Shown: positions 48,738 through 57,080 of the stretch, in pieces
Layout: each line of letters starts with the position of its first letter
Position numbering within the stretch: the first letter of the stretch is position 1
Assembly (NCBI GenBank): GCA_025964255.1
Contig: JAOPZF010000120.1
Coordinates: forward strand, 1-64,000
Length of the DNA: 64,000 bases
Reading direction: 5' to 3'
Source: Solirubrobacterales bacterium
Lineage (GTDB): Bacteria; Actinomycetota; Thermoleophilia; Solirubrobacterales; 70-9
The notes under the pieces: generated by a model
Seen by the model: the letters and a program-made list of their open reading frames with translations, nothing else
What the model was told of the DNA's origin: nothing
Database searches by the model: none
Position numbers and translations under genes: made by a program

Positions 48738-50750
48738 CTAGCGGTCCCGGTCGTCGTCTTCTTCGATCACGATGTCCCCGGGGACCTCGCCGGCGGGCAC
48801 GCTTTCGGGCTCCGGCGGCGCCGTGAGCAGCACCCGGCAGGGGGCTTTTTTGAGGACGTACTCGGTTGCCGAGCCGATCTCGGCGGGCCGCGCCGCGCCG
48901 ATGCCACCGAACCTGCCGCCGCCGCGGATCTTGCTCGGCGGCTCGGCGCCGATCACGATCGCCTCCGAGCCCAGGCGGCGCGCCGCCTCGACGATCCCGG
49001 CCCCGGTCTTGCGGGCGCGGATCACCTCGGTCGAGACCTCGACGTCCTCGTACTCCTCCCCCACCTCGCGCGCCCGCTCCAGAGCGCGCCGCGCCTGCGC
49101 CTCGCGCTCGGGCGGCAGCGCGGCGTCGAGCGGCTCGGTCAGCGGCACCTCGATCACGTAGATCAGCTCCAGCCGCGACTCGCCCTCGCCGCCGGCGTCC
49201 TCGCTCTCGGCGGCGGCTAGCCGGCCCGCGGTGGCGACGATGTCGTCATCGAGCTTGGTCCCGAAGACCGGCACCAGCAGGTTCGAGAACTCGACCTCGG
49301 GGATCTGCTTGGTCAGCGCCGCCTCGCCGACCGAGACCCGCTTGGTCAGGGACGTCCCCTCGACGTACTTGCGGTAGACGACGTAGAAGAGCAGGCCGAA
49401 GGCCATCCAGCCGATCCCCACCCAGCGGGCGGTGGTGTGGAAGGCGAGCACGCTGAGGAAGGCGAGGAAGCTGGCGAGCGCCGCGATCATCGCCGGGATC
49501 GGCAGTTCGGCCGGGCCCCAGGCCATCCCCCAGGGGATGCGGAAGGGCCGCTTCTTGTCCGGCATCGTCACCCGCAAACGGATGATCGAGAGGTGGGCGA
49601 TCGTGATCGCCAGCGTCGCGCCGAAGGCGTAGAGGCCGGCCAGAATCTTGATGTTGGTCGGGATCACGAGACCGAGCGCGATCAGCCCGCAGATCGTGAT
49701 CGCGACGTACGGCGTCGCCCGGCGGCGGTGCAGTTTGCCGAGCCAACTGGGGATCTGGCGGTTGATCGCCAGCGTGTACGTGTGCCTGGAGACACCGAGC
49801 ATCGAGGTCGTCGCCGCCCAGAAGAGGACCGGCGCGGCGACCAGCGCCACCATCCAGCGCATGATCTCGCGGAGCCAGTGCGGATGGAAGGCGGAGACGA
49901 CGCCGAGTACCGGGTCCTGGATGTACTGGCCGCCGAGCGCCGTCTCGGGGCCGTGCGGGCCGGCGACGACGGGTACCGCCATCAGCGCGATCGCCGCCAT
50001 TCCGGCGTAGACCAGCGGCACCGCTATGGCCCCGAGCGAGGCGATCCGTTTGAGGTCGCGGCGGCTCACTTCGATGTCCGGGGCGAGGTCGGAGGCCGCC
50101 TCGATCCCGGCGTAGGCGAGCATCGCGATGACCGCCGCGTAGATGATGTCCTTGGCGTTCGGGTGGCTGAAGAGGTGGATCTGTTCCGTCAGCCGGTCGG
50201 GGTGCATCACGACGACCACGCCGACGGCGATCACCATCAGCTGTAGCGCCAGGTCGGCGAGCGCGAGGAAGGCGAGCGAGCGCTGCTGCCCACGCCCGGT
50301 CACGTTGAAGATGTTCAGCGTGCAGGCGCCGAAGATGACGATCGCGGCGACTACGATTTCGGCGCCTTTGTCGTCGAAGCCGCTCCAGATCGGCACGAGG
50401 TAGTGCGGCACGCTGATCGCCGCCAGCGCGATGACGATCAGGTAATCGAGCAGGATCGCCCAGGCGGCGATGAAGGCGACGAGCTCGTTGAAGGCGTGGC
50501 GGGCGAAGGCCGAGGAGCCGCCACGCTCGCGGAACATCGCGCCGCCCTCGACGTAGGAGAGCGTCGTCAGGCCGAAGAGCAGGCCGGCGACGAGGAAGAT
50601 GAGCGGGGTGAGACCGAGGCCGCGCTCGGCGACGACACCGAGCGAGAAGTAGATCGAGAAGCCGACCGCCGAGTAGGCGGCAGCGAAGAGCCAGGGCACG
50701 CCGAGGCCGCGCCGCAATTTGCCCTTGCGGGCCGCGTGCGGGACCTTCAT
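48738..50750 (-). CDS. APC-superfamily permease fused to UspA-like domain (copy 2)
   Basis: 670 aa. About twelve transmembrane helices (first helix AAYSAVGFSIYFSLGVVAERG; FARHAFNELVAFIAAWAILLDYL) form an APC permease. Residues after about 470 form a UspA-like cytosolic domain (FSNLLVPVFGTKLDDDIVATA, IVIGAEPPSK, VLKKAPCRVLLT), with a further acidic tail. The operon also encodes TrkA/RCK proteins, so K+ or amino acid uptake controlled by nucleotide or adenine signals is likely by analogy; the substrate is not provable. Starts in a 4-base overlap with the small membrane gene. Confidence 0.88.
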   Translation of the reverse strand: MKVPHAARKGKLRRGLGVPWLFAAAYSAVGFSIYFSLGVVAERGLGLTPLIFLVAGLLFGLTTLSYVEGGAMFRERGGSSAFARHAFNELVAFIAAWAILLDYLIVIALAAISVPHYLVPIWSGFDDKGAEIVVAAIVIFGACTLNIFNVTGRGQQRSLAFLALADLALQLMVIAVGVVVVMHPDRLTEQIHLFSHPNAKDIIYAAVIAMLAYAGIEAASDLAPDIEVSRRDLKRIASLGAIAVPLVYAGMAAIALMAVPVVAGPHGPETALGGQYIQDPVLGVVSAFHPHWLREIMRWMVALVAAPVLFWAATTSMLGVSRHTYTLAINRQIPSWLGKLHRRRATPYVAITICGLIALGLVIPTNIKILAGLYAFGATLAITIAHLSIIRLRVTMPDKKRPFRIPWGMAWGPAELPIPAMIAALASFLAFLSVLAFHTTARWVGIGWMAFGLLFYVVYRKYVEGTSLTKRVSVGEAALTKQIPEVEFSNLLVPVFGTKLDDDIVATAGRLAAAESEDAGGEGESRLELIYVIEVPLTEPLDAALPPEREAQARRALERAREVGEEYEDVEVSTEVIRARKTGAGIVEAARRLGSEAIVIGAEPPSKIRGGGRFGGIGAARPAEIGSATEYVLKKAPCRVLLTAPPEPESVPAGEVPGDIVIEEDDDRDR

Positions 50751-50938
50751 CGCAGCGAACGGCTCGCGATCCAGTAGCGGCCGACGCCGACGGCGACAAA
50801 GAGGATTCCCAGGATGAAGCCGATCGAGATCGGACTGCCACCGTGGGCGATGGTCGCGATCAGGATCGCCAGGCCGACGACGACGAAGATCAGCGAGAAG
50901 CCGCGGATCGCCGAGTGGTAGAAGTTCTCGCGGTTCAC
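50747..50938 (-). CDS. Small two-helix membrane protein inside the permease operon
   Basis: 63 aa from GTG 50938. GFSLIFVVVGLAILIATIAHGG and PISIGFILGILFVAVGVGRYW (shown as cores FSLIFVVVGLAILIAT and IGFILGILFVAVGVG) are two membrane helices. It overlaps both neighbours by 4 bases, a sign of translational coupling. It may be an accessory subunit of the flanking permeases. No family known to me. Confidence 0.75.
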   Translation of the reverse strand: MNRENFYHSAIRGFSLIFVVVGLAILIATIAHGGSPISIGFILGILFVAVGVGRYWIASRSLR

Positions 50939-52851
50939 GGCGTCGCCACCTCGGCGAACGCGACGACCGGGGTGCCGGCGGGCTTGTCGGGCGGTTCGGA
51001 GACGACGATGACGCGGCAGGGACGCTCGCCGAGGATCGTCTGCAGCATCTTGTCGTACTGCGGCACGTTGCCTCGGTAGCGCAGCCCGACGATGATCGCC
51101 GCCGCTTTGATCTCCTCCGCCTCCTCGGCGACCGAGTAGCCCGACTGTCCCGGCCGCACGCGGGCGACGTGGCCGGTGACCCGGGCGCCGCCGATCAGCT
51201 TCGCCTCCTCGATCCGCCGCTGCGCTTCGCCCTCGGCGTCGGGCAGGTCGGCATCCAGCGGCAGGTCGGTGGGCACGGTCATCATCGAGTGGACGTGGAT
51301 GCCGCGGCGCCGTTTGGAGGCGAGTTTGATCGCCGTGGCGACCATCTCCGGCGAGAACGATTCGTCGTCCTCGAAGGCGACCAGGACCGAGCGGTACTCG
51401 ACCTCCTCGACCCCGAGCGGTTCCGGCGTCACCACCTTCACCGTGCGGGTCAGGGGCAGCCCCTGGTTGCGTCGGTAGAGGACGTAGATGGTGATCCCGA
51501 GGATCATCCAGCCGGTGCCGACGAAGAGCGTCGAGGGATTCAGTGCCATCACCACGACCCAGGCGGCGAAGGTGCCGAGGCCGCCGAAGACCGCGGTCAG
51601 GGGTAAGTCGAAGCCGAACGCGCGGACGTTCAGCGGCGGCTTCCAGGGGCGTTCGAGATCGCCCTGGCTCTTGCGCAGTTTGATCACCGAGATGTGGGCG
51701 ATCGTGAACGACAGCATCGCGCCGAACGAGTAGAGCGTCGCGAGGAAGTTGGTCTTGCCGGGAAGCATCGTGATGATCGCGACGCCGGCGAAGATGATGA
51801 TCGCGATGTAGGGGGTGCGGTACTTCGGGTGGACCTGGCGCAGGCCCTCGGGCAGCTGCCGGTGCTGGCCCATCGAGTAGGTGAGCCGGGAGACGCCGAT
51901 CAGCCCGGCATTGGTCGCGATCAAGAGGATCACCGCGGCGAGGATGCCGACGTAGTAGCGGAGGATTTCGGTCGGGCCGCCCGAGAGCCCGAGGTTCTCG
52001 ACGATGCCGAGGATCGGGTCGTCGGCGTATTTGGTGCCGAGCAGCGTGTGGTAGCCGGAGCCGACCGTGTTGTGGACGACCGGCATCGCCGACAGCGCGA
52101 CGATCGGGATCAGCAGGTAGAGGCCGAGCACCGCGGCGACGACGAGGCCCGCCGCGCGAGGAACCGTCTTCGTCGCTTCCTTGGCCTCCTCGGACATGTT
52201 CGAGATCGTCTCGATGCCGGTGTAGGCGATCATCGAGACCGCGATTCCGAGGGCGAATTTGCTCCAACTCGGGGCTACGCCGAGGTGGATGTTGTCGATC
52301 AGGACGTGCGGGCTGAGCACGAGGACGACGCCGATCCCGACCAGCACGACCTGGGTGGCGAGGTCGGCGACCGCGAGGACGAGGTTGAGTTTCGAGGACT
52401 CCTCGGTGCCGCGGATGTTGAGCGCGGCGAGGCCGACGACCAGCGCCGCACCACCGATCACGTCGCCAGGGCTGTGCCCCAGCGCGGGCCAGAAGACGGC
52501 GAGGTAGTGGGGCACGAAGAAGGCCGAGATCGCGACCGTGATCGTGTAGTTCAGCATCTGCCCCCAGGCCGCGATGAAGCTGACGAACTCGTTGAAGGCG
52601 TGGCGGGCGAAGCTAGAGGAGCCACCGGCCTCGGGGTACATCACGGTCGCCTCGGCGTAGCTGGCGGCGGTGGCGGCGAAGATCAGCCCGGAGATGACGA
52701 AGGCGACCGGCGTCAGGCCGAGCGCGAAGGCGGCGGTGACGCCGAGGGCGTAGTAGATCGATGAGCCGACGTTGCCGTAGGCGGCGGAGAACAGGGCCCC
52801 GACGCCATGGACTCGACTCAGCGATTCGTCTCGAGGGATTCGCTGGGCCAT
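50935..52851 (-). CDS. APC-superfamily permease fused to UspA-like domain (copy 1)
   Basis: 638 aa, twelve-helix permease of the same type as copy 2: GALFSAAYGNVGSSIYYALG, FARHAFNEFVSFIAAWGQML, and IAYTGIETISNMSEEAKEAT (a conserved loop). The C-terminal UspA-like domain has YRSVLVAFEDDESFSPEMVA, AAAIIVGLRYRGN and ILGERPCRVIVVSEPP. First gene of the operon. The two permeases are clear paralogs and may form a heteromer or have split substrate ranges. ATG 52851 lacks a strong ribosome-binding site. Confidence 0.88.
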   Translation of the reverse strand: MAQRIPRDESLSRVHGVGALFSAAYGNVGSSIYYALGVTAAFALGLTPVAFVISGLIFAATAASYAEATVMYPEAGGSSSFARHAFNEFVSFIAAWGQMLNYTITVAISAFFVPHYLAVFWPALGHSPGDVIGGAALVVGLAALNIRGTEESSKLNLVLAVADLATQVVLVGIGVVLVLSPHVLIDNIHLGVAPSWSKFALGIAVSMIAYTGIETISNMSEEAKEATKTVPRAAGLVVAAVLGLYLLIPIVALSAMPVVHNTVGSGYHTLLGTKYADDPILGIVENLGLSGGPTEILRYYVGILAAVILLIATNAGLIGVSRLTYSMGQHRQLPEGLRQVHPKYRTPYIAIIIFAGVAIITMLPGKTNFLATLYSFGAMLSFTIAHISVIKLRKSQGDLERPWKPPLNVRAFGFDLPLTAVFGGLGTFAAWVVVMALNPSTLFVGTGWMILGITIYVLYRRNQGLPLTRTVKVVTPEPLGVEEVEYRSVLVAFEDDESFSPEMVATAIKLASKRRRGIHVHSMMTVPTDLPLDADLPDAEGEAQRRIEEAKLIGGARVTGHVARVRPGQSGYSVAEEAEEIKAAAIIVGLRYRGNVPQYDKMLQTILGERPCRVIVVSEPPDKPAGTPVVAFAEVATP

Positions 52852-52958
52852 CTAGGAAGGACAGATGAAGGTATTCGACACTTCTTTATCCGAATATACG
52901 CGCGTCAGGAGCGCTCTCCGCTGCCGGAGGAGCCGGGTCAGGCCGGGAAGCTAGCCGC

Positions 52959-54344
52959 TCAGCCGGCCGCGTGCTTCCGTCGCCGCGGGGCGGGGACGGT
53001 GAAATGGACCACCGCGGGCCCCGCGCCGGTCGCCCCATTGGCCCCCGCAAGCACCCGGAAGACGTGCTTTCCAGGCTTTAATCCCTTCGACGTGAACGGA
53101 GAGGAGCAGGCCTTGTAGCCCTTGCCATCGACCGCGCATTTGAACTTCGCGCCCTTGGTGGCGGACCGGAAGCGGAAGGTGACCGCGGCCGGCCGCGAGT
53201 CGACCCGATGGCCGATGATCTCGACGACCGGAGCGTTCCGGACGCGGGACGGCGGCGAAGGCGCAGGTTCGGCCCCGGGCTGGGCCACCGTCGTGCCCGA
53301 GGGCAGTGAGACCTGGGGCAGCGGGTAGCCGGGGCCGGGTTTCAGTTTCTCGGCGACCGTCAACTCGAAGGAGCCCATCTCGGGTTCACCCGGCGTCCCG
53401 GAGGAGCCCTTGCCGTCGACCGCGATCATGTAGTTCGTCCCGCCGACGACGGGGACGTGGACCGCGACGAGCGATTCCGCCGACGATCCGATCGGGGTCA
53501 AGGAGCCCACCGCATCGCCGGTGTAGACGGCGACGACTCCCGGCACGCCGACCCCCGTGCCGATCGCCGCTTCGCCGGTTTCGGGGGCGACCCAGGAGAA
53601 CCAGACCGAGGCGCCGCCGGGCTCGCCGGCATGTTCGGGCTCGCCGGGCTGCTTGGTCGCGCCCCAGTTGTATCCCTGTACCTGAGTGAGGAAGCCGCGG
53701 TTGCCATCCGGTTCTTCGAAGGTCGGGTGTTCGATCGGCGTCGCGGCTTCGAAGTTGTCATTCGGCGGCACCGGGGTCGCTTCGATCGTCAGCTTGATTT
53801 CGCCTTCGACGACCGGCCGGGGCGGTTCCGGGTCACCCGGCGGCGCGGGCACGTAGAAGCCGTTGCCGTCGGCGGCGATCGCGTAGTGGTGACCCGCGTG
53901 GGCGCGGAAGGTGTAGGTCTTGCCCATCTCGAAGAGGCAGCTCGGCCCTTCGTCGGCGTTGCCTTCGGCGACTCGCGCGAGGGTCGCCAGTTCGGTCCCT
54001 TCGAAGACCGCGACGACGGAGGCGATCGGGCTCTGGCACGTGCTCACGGTCACCCACTCGGTCGCCGACGCTTCCCAGGCCCACCAGATCGAGTGGCCGG
54101 CGCTGCCGAGGGGGCCGAGGCTCGGTTCGCCGGCCTCGCGCGTCGCTTCGACGTTCGACTCGCTGACTTGGATCGGCAGCGGCCCGGTGAGCGGCGCGCG
54201 GTTGGCGAAGTGGTCGTTGGCCGGGGCCGCCATCGCGGCCGGGGCGAGGACGCCGAGCGAGGCGCCGACGGCGATCGCGGCGCAGATGCCGATCGCGCGG
54301 AGGTGTCGTGAGGGACCAAGTCTCAAGGCGCGAGAAACATACAT
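52959..54344 (-). CDS. Secreted protein with two PPC-like domains and an Ig-like domain
   Basis: 461 aa. Signal peptide at about 1-40 (ending PAAMAAPANDHF). Two domains each open with an NDNF-type motif (ANDHFANRAPLTGP and PNDNFEAATPIEHP) and contain WWAWEASATEWV or WFSWVAPETGEA, typical of bacterial pre-peptidase C-terminal-like beta domains. A final Ig-like domain reads VTFRFRSATKGAKFKCAVDG and SSPFTSKGLKPGKHVFRVLA. Basic tail RRRKHAAG. A structural or adhesive cell-surface role; no catalytic residues seen. Confidence 0.82.
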   Translation of the reverse strand: MYVSRALRLGPSRHLRAIGICAAIAVGASLGVLAPAAMAAPANDHFANRAPLTGPLPIQVSESNVEATREAGEPSLGPLGSAGHSIWWAWEASATEWVTVSTCQSPIASVVAVFEGTELATLARVAEGNADEGPSCLFEMGKTYTFRAHAGHHYAIAADGNGFYVPAPPGDPEPPRPVVEGEIKLTIEATPVPPNDNFEAATPIEHPTFEEPDGNRGFLTQVQGYNWGATKQPGEPEHAGEPGGASVWFSWVAPETGEAAIGTGVGVPGVVAVYTGDAVGSLTPIGSSAESLVAVHVPVVGGTNYMIAVDGKGSSGTPGEPEMGSFELTVAEKLKPGPGYPLPQVSLPSGTTVAQPGAEPAPSPPSRVRNAPVVEIIGHRVDSRPAAVTFRFRSATKGAKFKCAVDGKGYKACSSPFTSKGLKPGKHVFRVLAGANGATGAGPAVVHFTVPAPRRRKHAAG

Positions 54345-54366
54345 CGCGCTCAGGGGACTTGTGTGC

Positions 54367-54711
54367 TCAGGCGCCGTCGCGCAGGATCACGTCGACCAGG
54401 CCGGGGAAGCGGCTCTCGAGGTCCTCGCGGCGGAGGCTCACGATCCGGTTCGTGCCGGCCGCCCGGGAGCGGGTGACGCCCGCCTCGCGCAGCTGCCGCA
54501 GGTGGTAGCTGGCGGTCGACCTGGGCAGGCCGAGACGGTCGTAGAGGTCGGTGCAGATCATCTCGCCTTCGGCGTCGACCTCCCGCACCATCTCGATCCG
54601 GACCGGGTCGCCGAGCGCCCGCATGATCGTCGCCAGATCGAACGAATCGACCTCGGGATGGCGGATCCGCTCGGGGCGTGAGGACTTCGTCACAGAAGCT
54701 TTGACGGACAT
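54367..54711 (-). CDS. ArsR-family regulator
   Basis: 114 aa from ATG 54711. Winged helix: LATIMRALGDPVRIEMVREVD, then ICTDLYDRLGLPRSTASYHLRQL and VTRSRAAGTNRIVSLRRED. There is one Cys, in the ICTDLY helix, without the CxC motif, so it probably does not sense metals through the classic site. It is divergent from an MFS exporter with a palindrome between, so it probably represses both genes. Confidence 0.88.
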   Translation of the reverse strand: MSVKASVTKSSRPERIRHPEVDSFDLATIMRALGDPVRIEMVREVDAEGEMICTDLYDRLGLPRSTASYHLRQLREAGVTRSRAAGTNRIVSLRREDLESRFPGLVDVILRDGA

Positions 54712-54735
54712 GGCGACATGGTACAACTATGGAAC

Positions 54736-54751
54736 TTCCAAAACTTTGGAA
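54736..54751. promoter_or_regulatory. Operator-like palindrome between the ArsR and MFS genes
   Basis: TTCCAAA-AC-TTTGGAA, perfect 7-bp arms, within a GGAAC...GGAACT context, centred 21-36 bases from both start codons. It is the natural candidate site for the ArsR-like protein. Confidence 0.65.
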
Positions 54752-54772
54752 CTAACAAACCAGGAGCCGCCG

Positions 54773-56020
54773 ATGTTGTCCGCCAGCTTCCCCGCTTCCC
54801 GCCACCCGCTCTCTCGCCACGCCGCCTACCTGCTCGCCGCGGCGACGATCGGCCTGGCCCTGTTCTCTTCCGGCACCCCCTCCCCGCTCTACGGCACCTA
54901 CAGCCAGCTCTGGGGCTTCGACTCGATCGTCCTGACGCTGGTCTACGCGACCTACGCATTCGGCGTGCTCCTCAGCCTCCTGCTCGCCGGGCGGCTCTCC
55001 GACGAGGTCGGCCGGCGTCCGGTCCTGATCGTCTCGATGGCGGCGCTCGTCGTCGCGACGATCCCCTTCATGCTCGCCGACTCGGTCATCTGGCTCTTCG
55101 TCGCCCGCGCGATCCAGGGTCTCGCCACCGGCCTCGCGCTGAGCGCCGCCAGCGCCGCGCTGCTCGACCTCCATCCGAAACGTGACCCGGTCTCGGTCAG
55201 CCTCGCCAACGGCGTCGCCTCGACGATCGGGATGGGGACCGGCGTGATCATCTCGGCCGCGATCGTCCAGTTCCTCCCCGCCCCGCGGGTTCTCCCCTAC
55301 GTCCTCCTACTGATCCTCTTCCTCGGCTTCCTGGTCGCCGCCTGGCGGATGAAGGAGCCGGTCGAGGTCGCTCCTGGCGCCCACTTCCACCTCACCCCGC
55401 AGCGGCCCTCCGTGCCCGCGGTCGCCCGCCGCCCCTTCATCCTGGCGTCGCTCGCGGTGATCTCCTCCTGGTCGATCGCCGGGCTGTTCCTGTCGCTCGG
55501 GCCGGAGCTCTCGGCACTCGTCTACAAGTCCGACACCCACCTGATCAGCGGCATCGGAATCGTCATGCTGGCGCTGTCGGCGGCGGTCTCGCAGGTCGCC
55601 TTCGGGCGCTGGGCGCCATACCGCGCGGCCGCGATCGGCTCGCTGGCCCTGGCGGCCGGGATGGGCCTGATCGTCGCCGCGGCGGCGGCCGACTCGGCGG
55701 TCCTCTTCACGATCGGCGCGATCGTCACCGGCGCCGGCTTCGGCGTCGCCTTCCTCGGCGGCCTTCGCGCCCTCTCGAGCGCGATCCCGCCCGAGCACCG
55801 AGCGGCGACGATGTCGGCCTTCTACCTCGTGGCTTACGGCGCGCTGTCGATCCCGGCCGTGATCGCGGGCTTCGTCGTCGAACCGCTCGGCGTCCGCGAG
55901 ACCTTCGAGATCTTCGGCTCGGTGATCATCGTCATCGCCCTGCTGGTGACCGCGGAGGCCTGGCGTCAGCGCCCGCGCTCAACCGTCCGGGCGCGCGAGC
56001 TCGCCACCCAGCCGGGCTAG
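54773..56020 (+). CDS. Major facilitator superfamily exporter
   Basis: 415 aa, twelve hydrophobic helices. Motif A-like GRLSDEVGRRPVLIV between helices 2 and 3 and GLATGLALSAASAALLD fit drug/metabolite efflux permeases. The ATG at 54773 follows CAGGAG at 8-nt spacing; the longer frame upstream overlaps the regulator and is not real. Divergent from the ArsR gene, so probably inducible by a compound sensed by that regulator. Confidence 0.92.
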   Translation: MLSASFPASRHPLSRHAAYLLAAATIGLALFSSGTPSPLYGTYSQLWGFDSIVLTLVYATYAFGVLLSLLLAGRLSDEVGRRPVLIVSMAALVVATIPFMLADSVIWLFVARAIQGLATGLALSAASAALLDLHPKRDPVSVSLANGVASTIGMGTGVIISAAIVQFLPAPRVLPYVLLLILFLGFLVAAWRMKEPVEVAPGAHFHLTPQRPSVPAVARRPFILASLAVISSWSIAGLFLSLGPELSALVYKSDTHLISGIGIVMLALSAAVSQVAFGRWAPYRAAAIGSLALAAGMGLIVAAAAADSAVLFTIGAIVTGAGFGVAFLGGLRALSSAIPPEHRAATMSAFYLVAYGALSIPAVIAGFVVEPLGVRETFEIFGSVIIVIALLVTAEAWRQRPRSTVRARELATQPG

Positions 56021-56030
56021 CCACCGGTGC

Positions 56031-56069
56031 GTTCGCAGTTTCCCGCGCTATCCGCGGGTTTCTGCGAAC
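56031..56069. terminator. Bidirectional terminator-like palindrome
   Basis: GTTCGCAG-TTT-CCCGCG-CTATC-CGCGGG-TTT-CTGCGAAC, symmetric with two T3 stretches. It fills almost the whole gap between the convergent MFS and DUF218 genes. Confidence 0.65.
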
Positions 56070-56879
56070 TCAACCGGTGCGGCGGAAGCGGTCGGCCGCG
56101 GCGTCCAGGTGGGCGGCCGCGGGAGTCGTGTCCGGTGACCCCGCCGGGGGCGTGCCCTCGGGAGGCGCCGGGCCCCAGCTTTCGCGGCCGTCGGAGGTCT
56201 GGATCGGGATCCGTTGGCCCGCCGTGGCGGGGGTGTCGACGGTCGTGTCCCAGATCGCCTTGACCCGGGCGAAGACCTCTCGGACCGCGCTGCGTTTCCC
56301 CTGGTAGCCCCAGTGGTGCTGGTCGGCGAGCAGGCCGGTGACGTGGATCCCGGCGGCTTCGGCGAGGTAGAGCGCGCGCGGCATGTGGAAGCCCTGGGTG
56401 ACGACGACGGCGTTCTGGATGTTGAAGATCGAACGGGCCCGAACCATCGTCGCCCAGGTGTCGAAGCCCGCGTGGTCCTCGAAGATGTCTTCCGGCTTCA
56501 CCCCTTCGCGGACGAGCGCCTTGCGCATCGTGTCGGGCTCGTCGTAGGCCCAGGTGTGGTGGTCGCCGGAGACGAGGATCTTGCCGACCTTGCCGGCGTG
56601 CCAGAGCTGCGAGGCCTCTTTGACGCGATCGGCGAGCATGCCGCTCATGTGGCCGTTCCGCTGGACCAGGGCGCCGGGGACGATCGCGATTTCGGCGGGC
56701 GGCACGTCGGCGACTTCGTCGGTCGCCTCGCCGCTGGTCGAGAGCAGGATGTAGGCGTTCGAGCCGAGGACGACCAGGCAGAGCAGCGCGAAGAGCCCGG
56801 TCACGCCGCCGACCGTCTTCGGAAAGCGCCGCCAAGGCCAGGTGATCATCCGCCAAACGCTGAGAAGCCCCCGCTTCAT
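56070..56879 (-). CDS. DUF218/SanA-like membrane protein
   Basis: 269 aa from ATG 56879. One N-terminal transmembrane helix (GGVTGLFALLCLVVLGSNAYI) then an outer DUF218 domain: AEIAIVPGALVQRNG, ILVSGDHHTWAYDEPDTMRK, GFDTWATMVRA and VVVTQGFHMPRALYLAEA. SanA/YdcF/ElyC proteins act in cell-envelope homeostasis and are linked to vancomycin permeability. The C-terminal 40 residues are Pro/Ala-rich. The frame extends upstream only as an artefact. Confidence 0.9.
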   Translation of the reverse strand: MKRGLLSVWRMITWPWRRFPKTVGGVTGLFALLCLVVLGSNAYILLSTSGEATDEVADVPPAEIAIVPGALVQRNGHMSGMLADRVKEASQLWHAGKVGKILVSGDHHTWAYDEPDTMRKALVREGVKPEDIFEDHAGFDTWATMVRARSIFNIQNAVVVTQGFHMPRALYLAEAAGIHVTGLLADQHHWGYQGKRSAVREVFARVKAIWDTTVDTPATAGQRIPIQTSDGRESWGPAPPEGTPPAGSPDTTPAAAHLDAAADRFRRTG

Positions 56880-56952
56880 CGGTGTGAGGCTAGCAACGGT
56901 ACCCGCGGACCCGGCTGCGGCCAGTGCCCCGCAACGCCTGGCGCACCCGCCT

Positions 56953-56976
56953 GTCTTTACCCGATCGGGTAAAGAC
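56953..56976. promoter_or_regulatory. Perfect 24-bp palindrome, strong operator candidate
   Basis: Half site GTCTTTACCCGA is followed directly by its exact reverse complement TCGGGTAAAGAC, no spacer. A second shorter palindrome CCTGATCAGG lies at 56984-56993. Both sit 88-128 bases upstream of the arylsulfotransferase-like ATG and 74-114 upstream of the DUF218 ATG on the other strand. Confidence 0.65.
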
Positions 56977-57080
56977 CCATAAACCTGATCAGGATTATCA
57001 AGAAGGGGTAGAGAGTCCCGCTTGGCCGTCCCGGCCGGCCCGGACACAGCTAGGGACACAAGGAAAGGAATTCTCACCCC

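Noticed and set aside
50939-52267. Long minus-strand frame upstream of the 63-aa membrane protein
   Set aside because: It is an out-of-frame shadow of the APC permease; only the last 63 codons, starting at GTG 50938, look like a protein.
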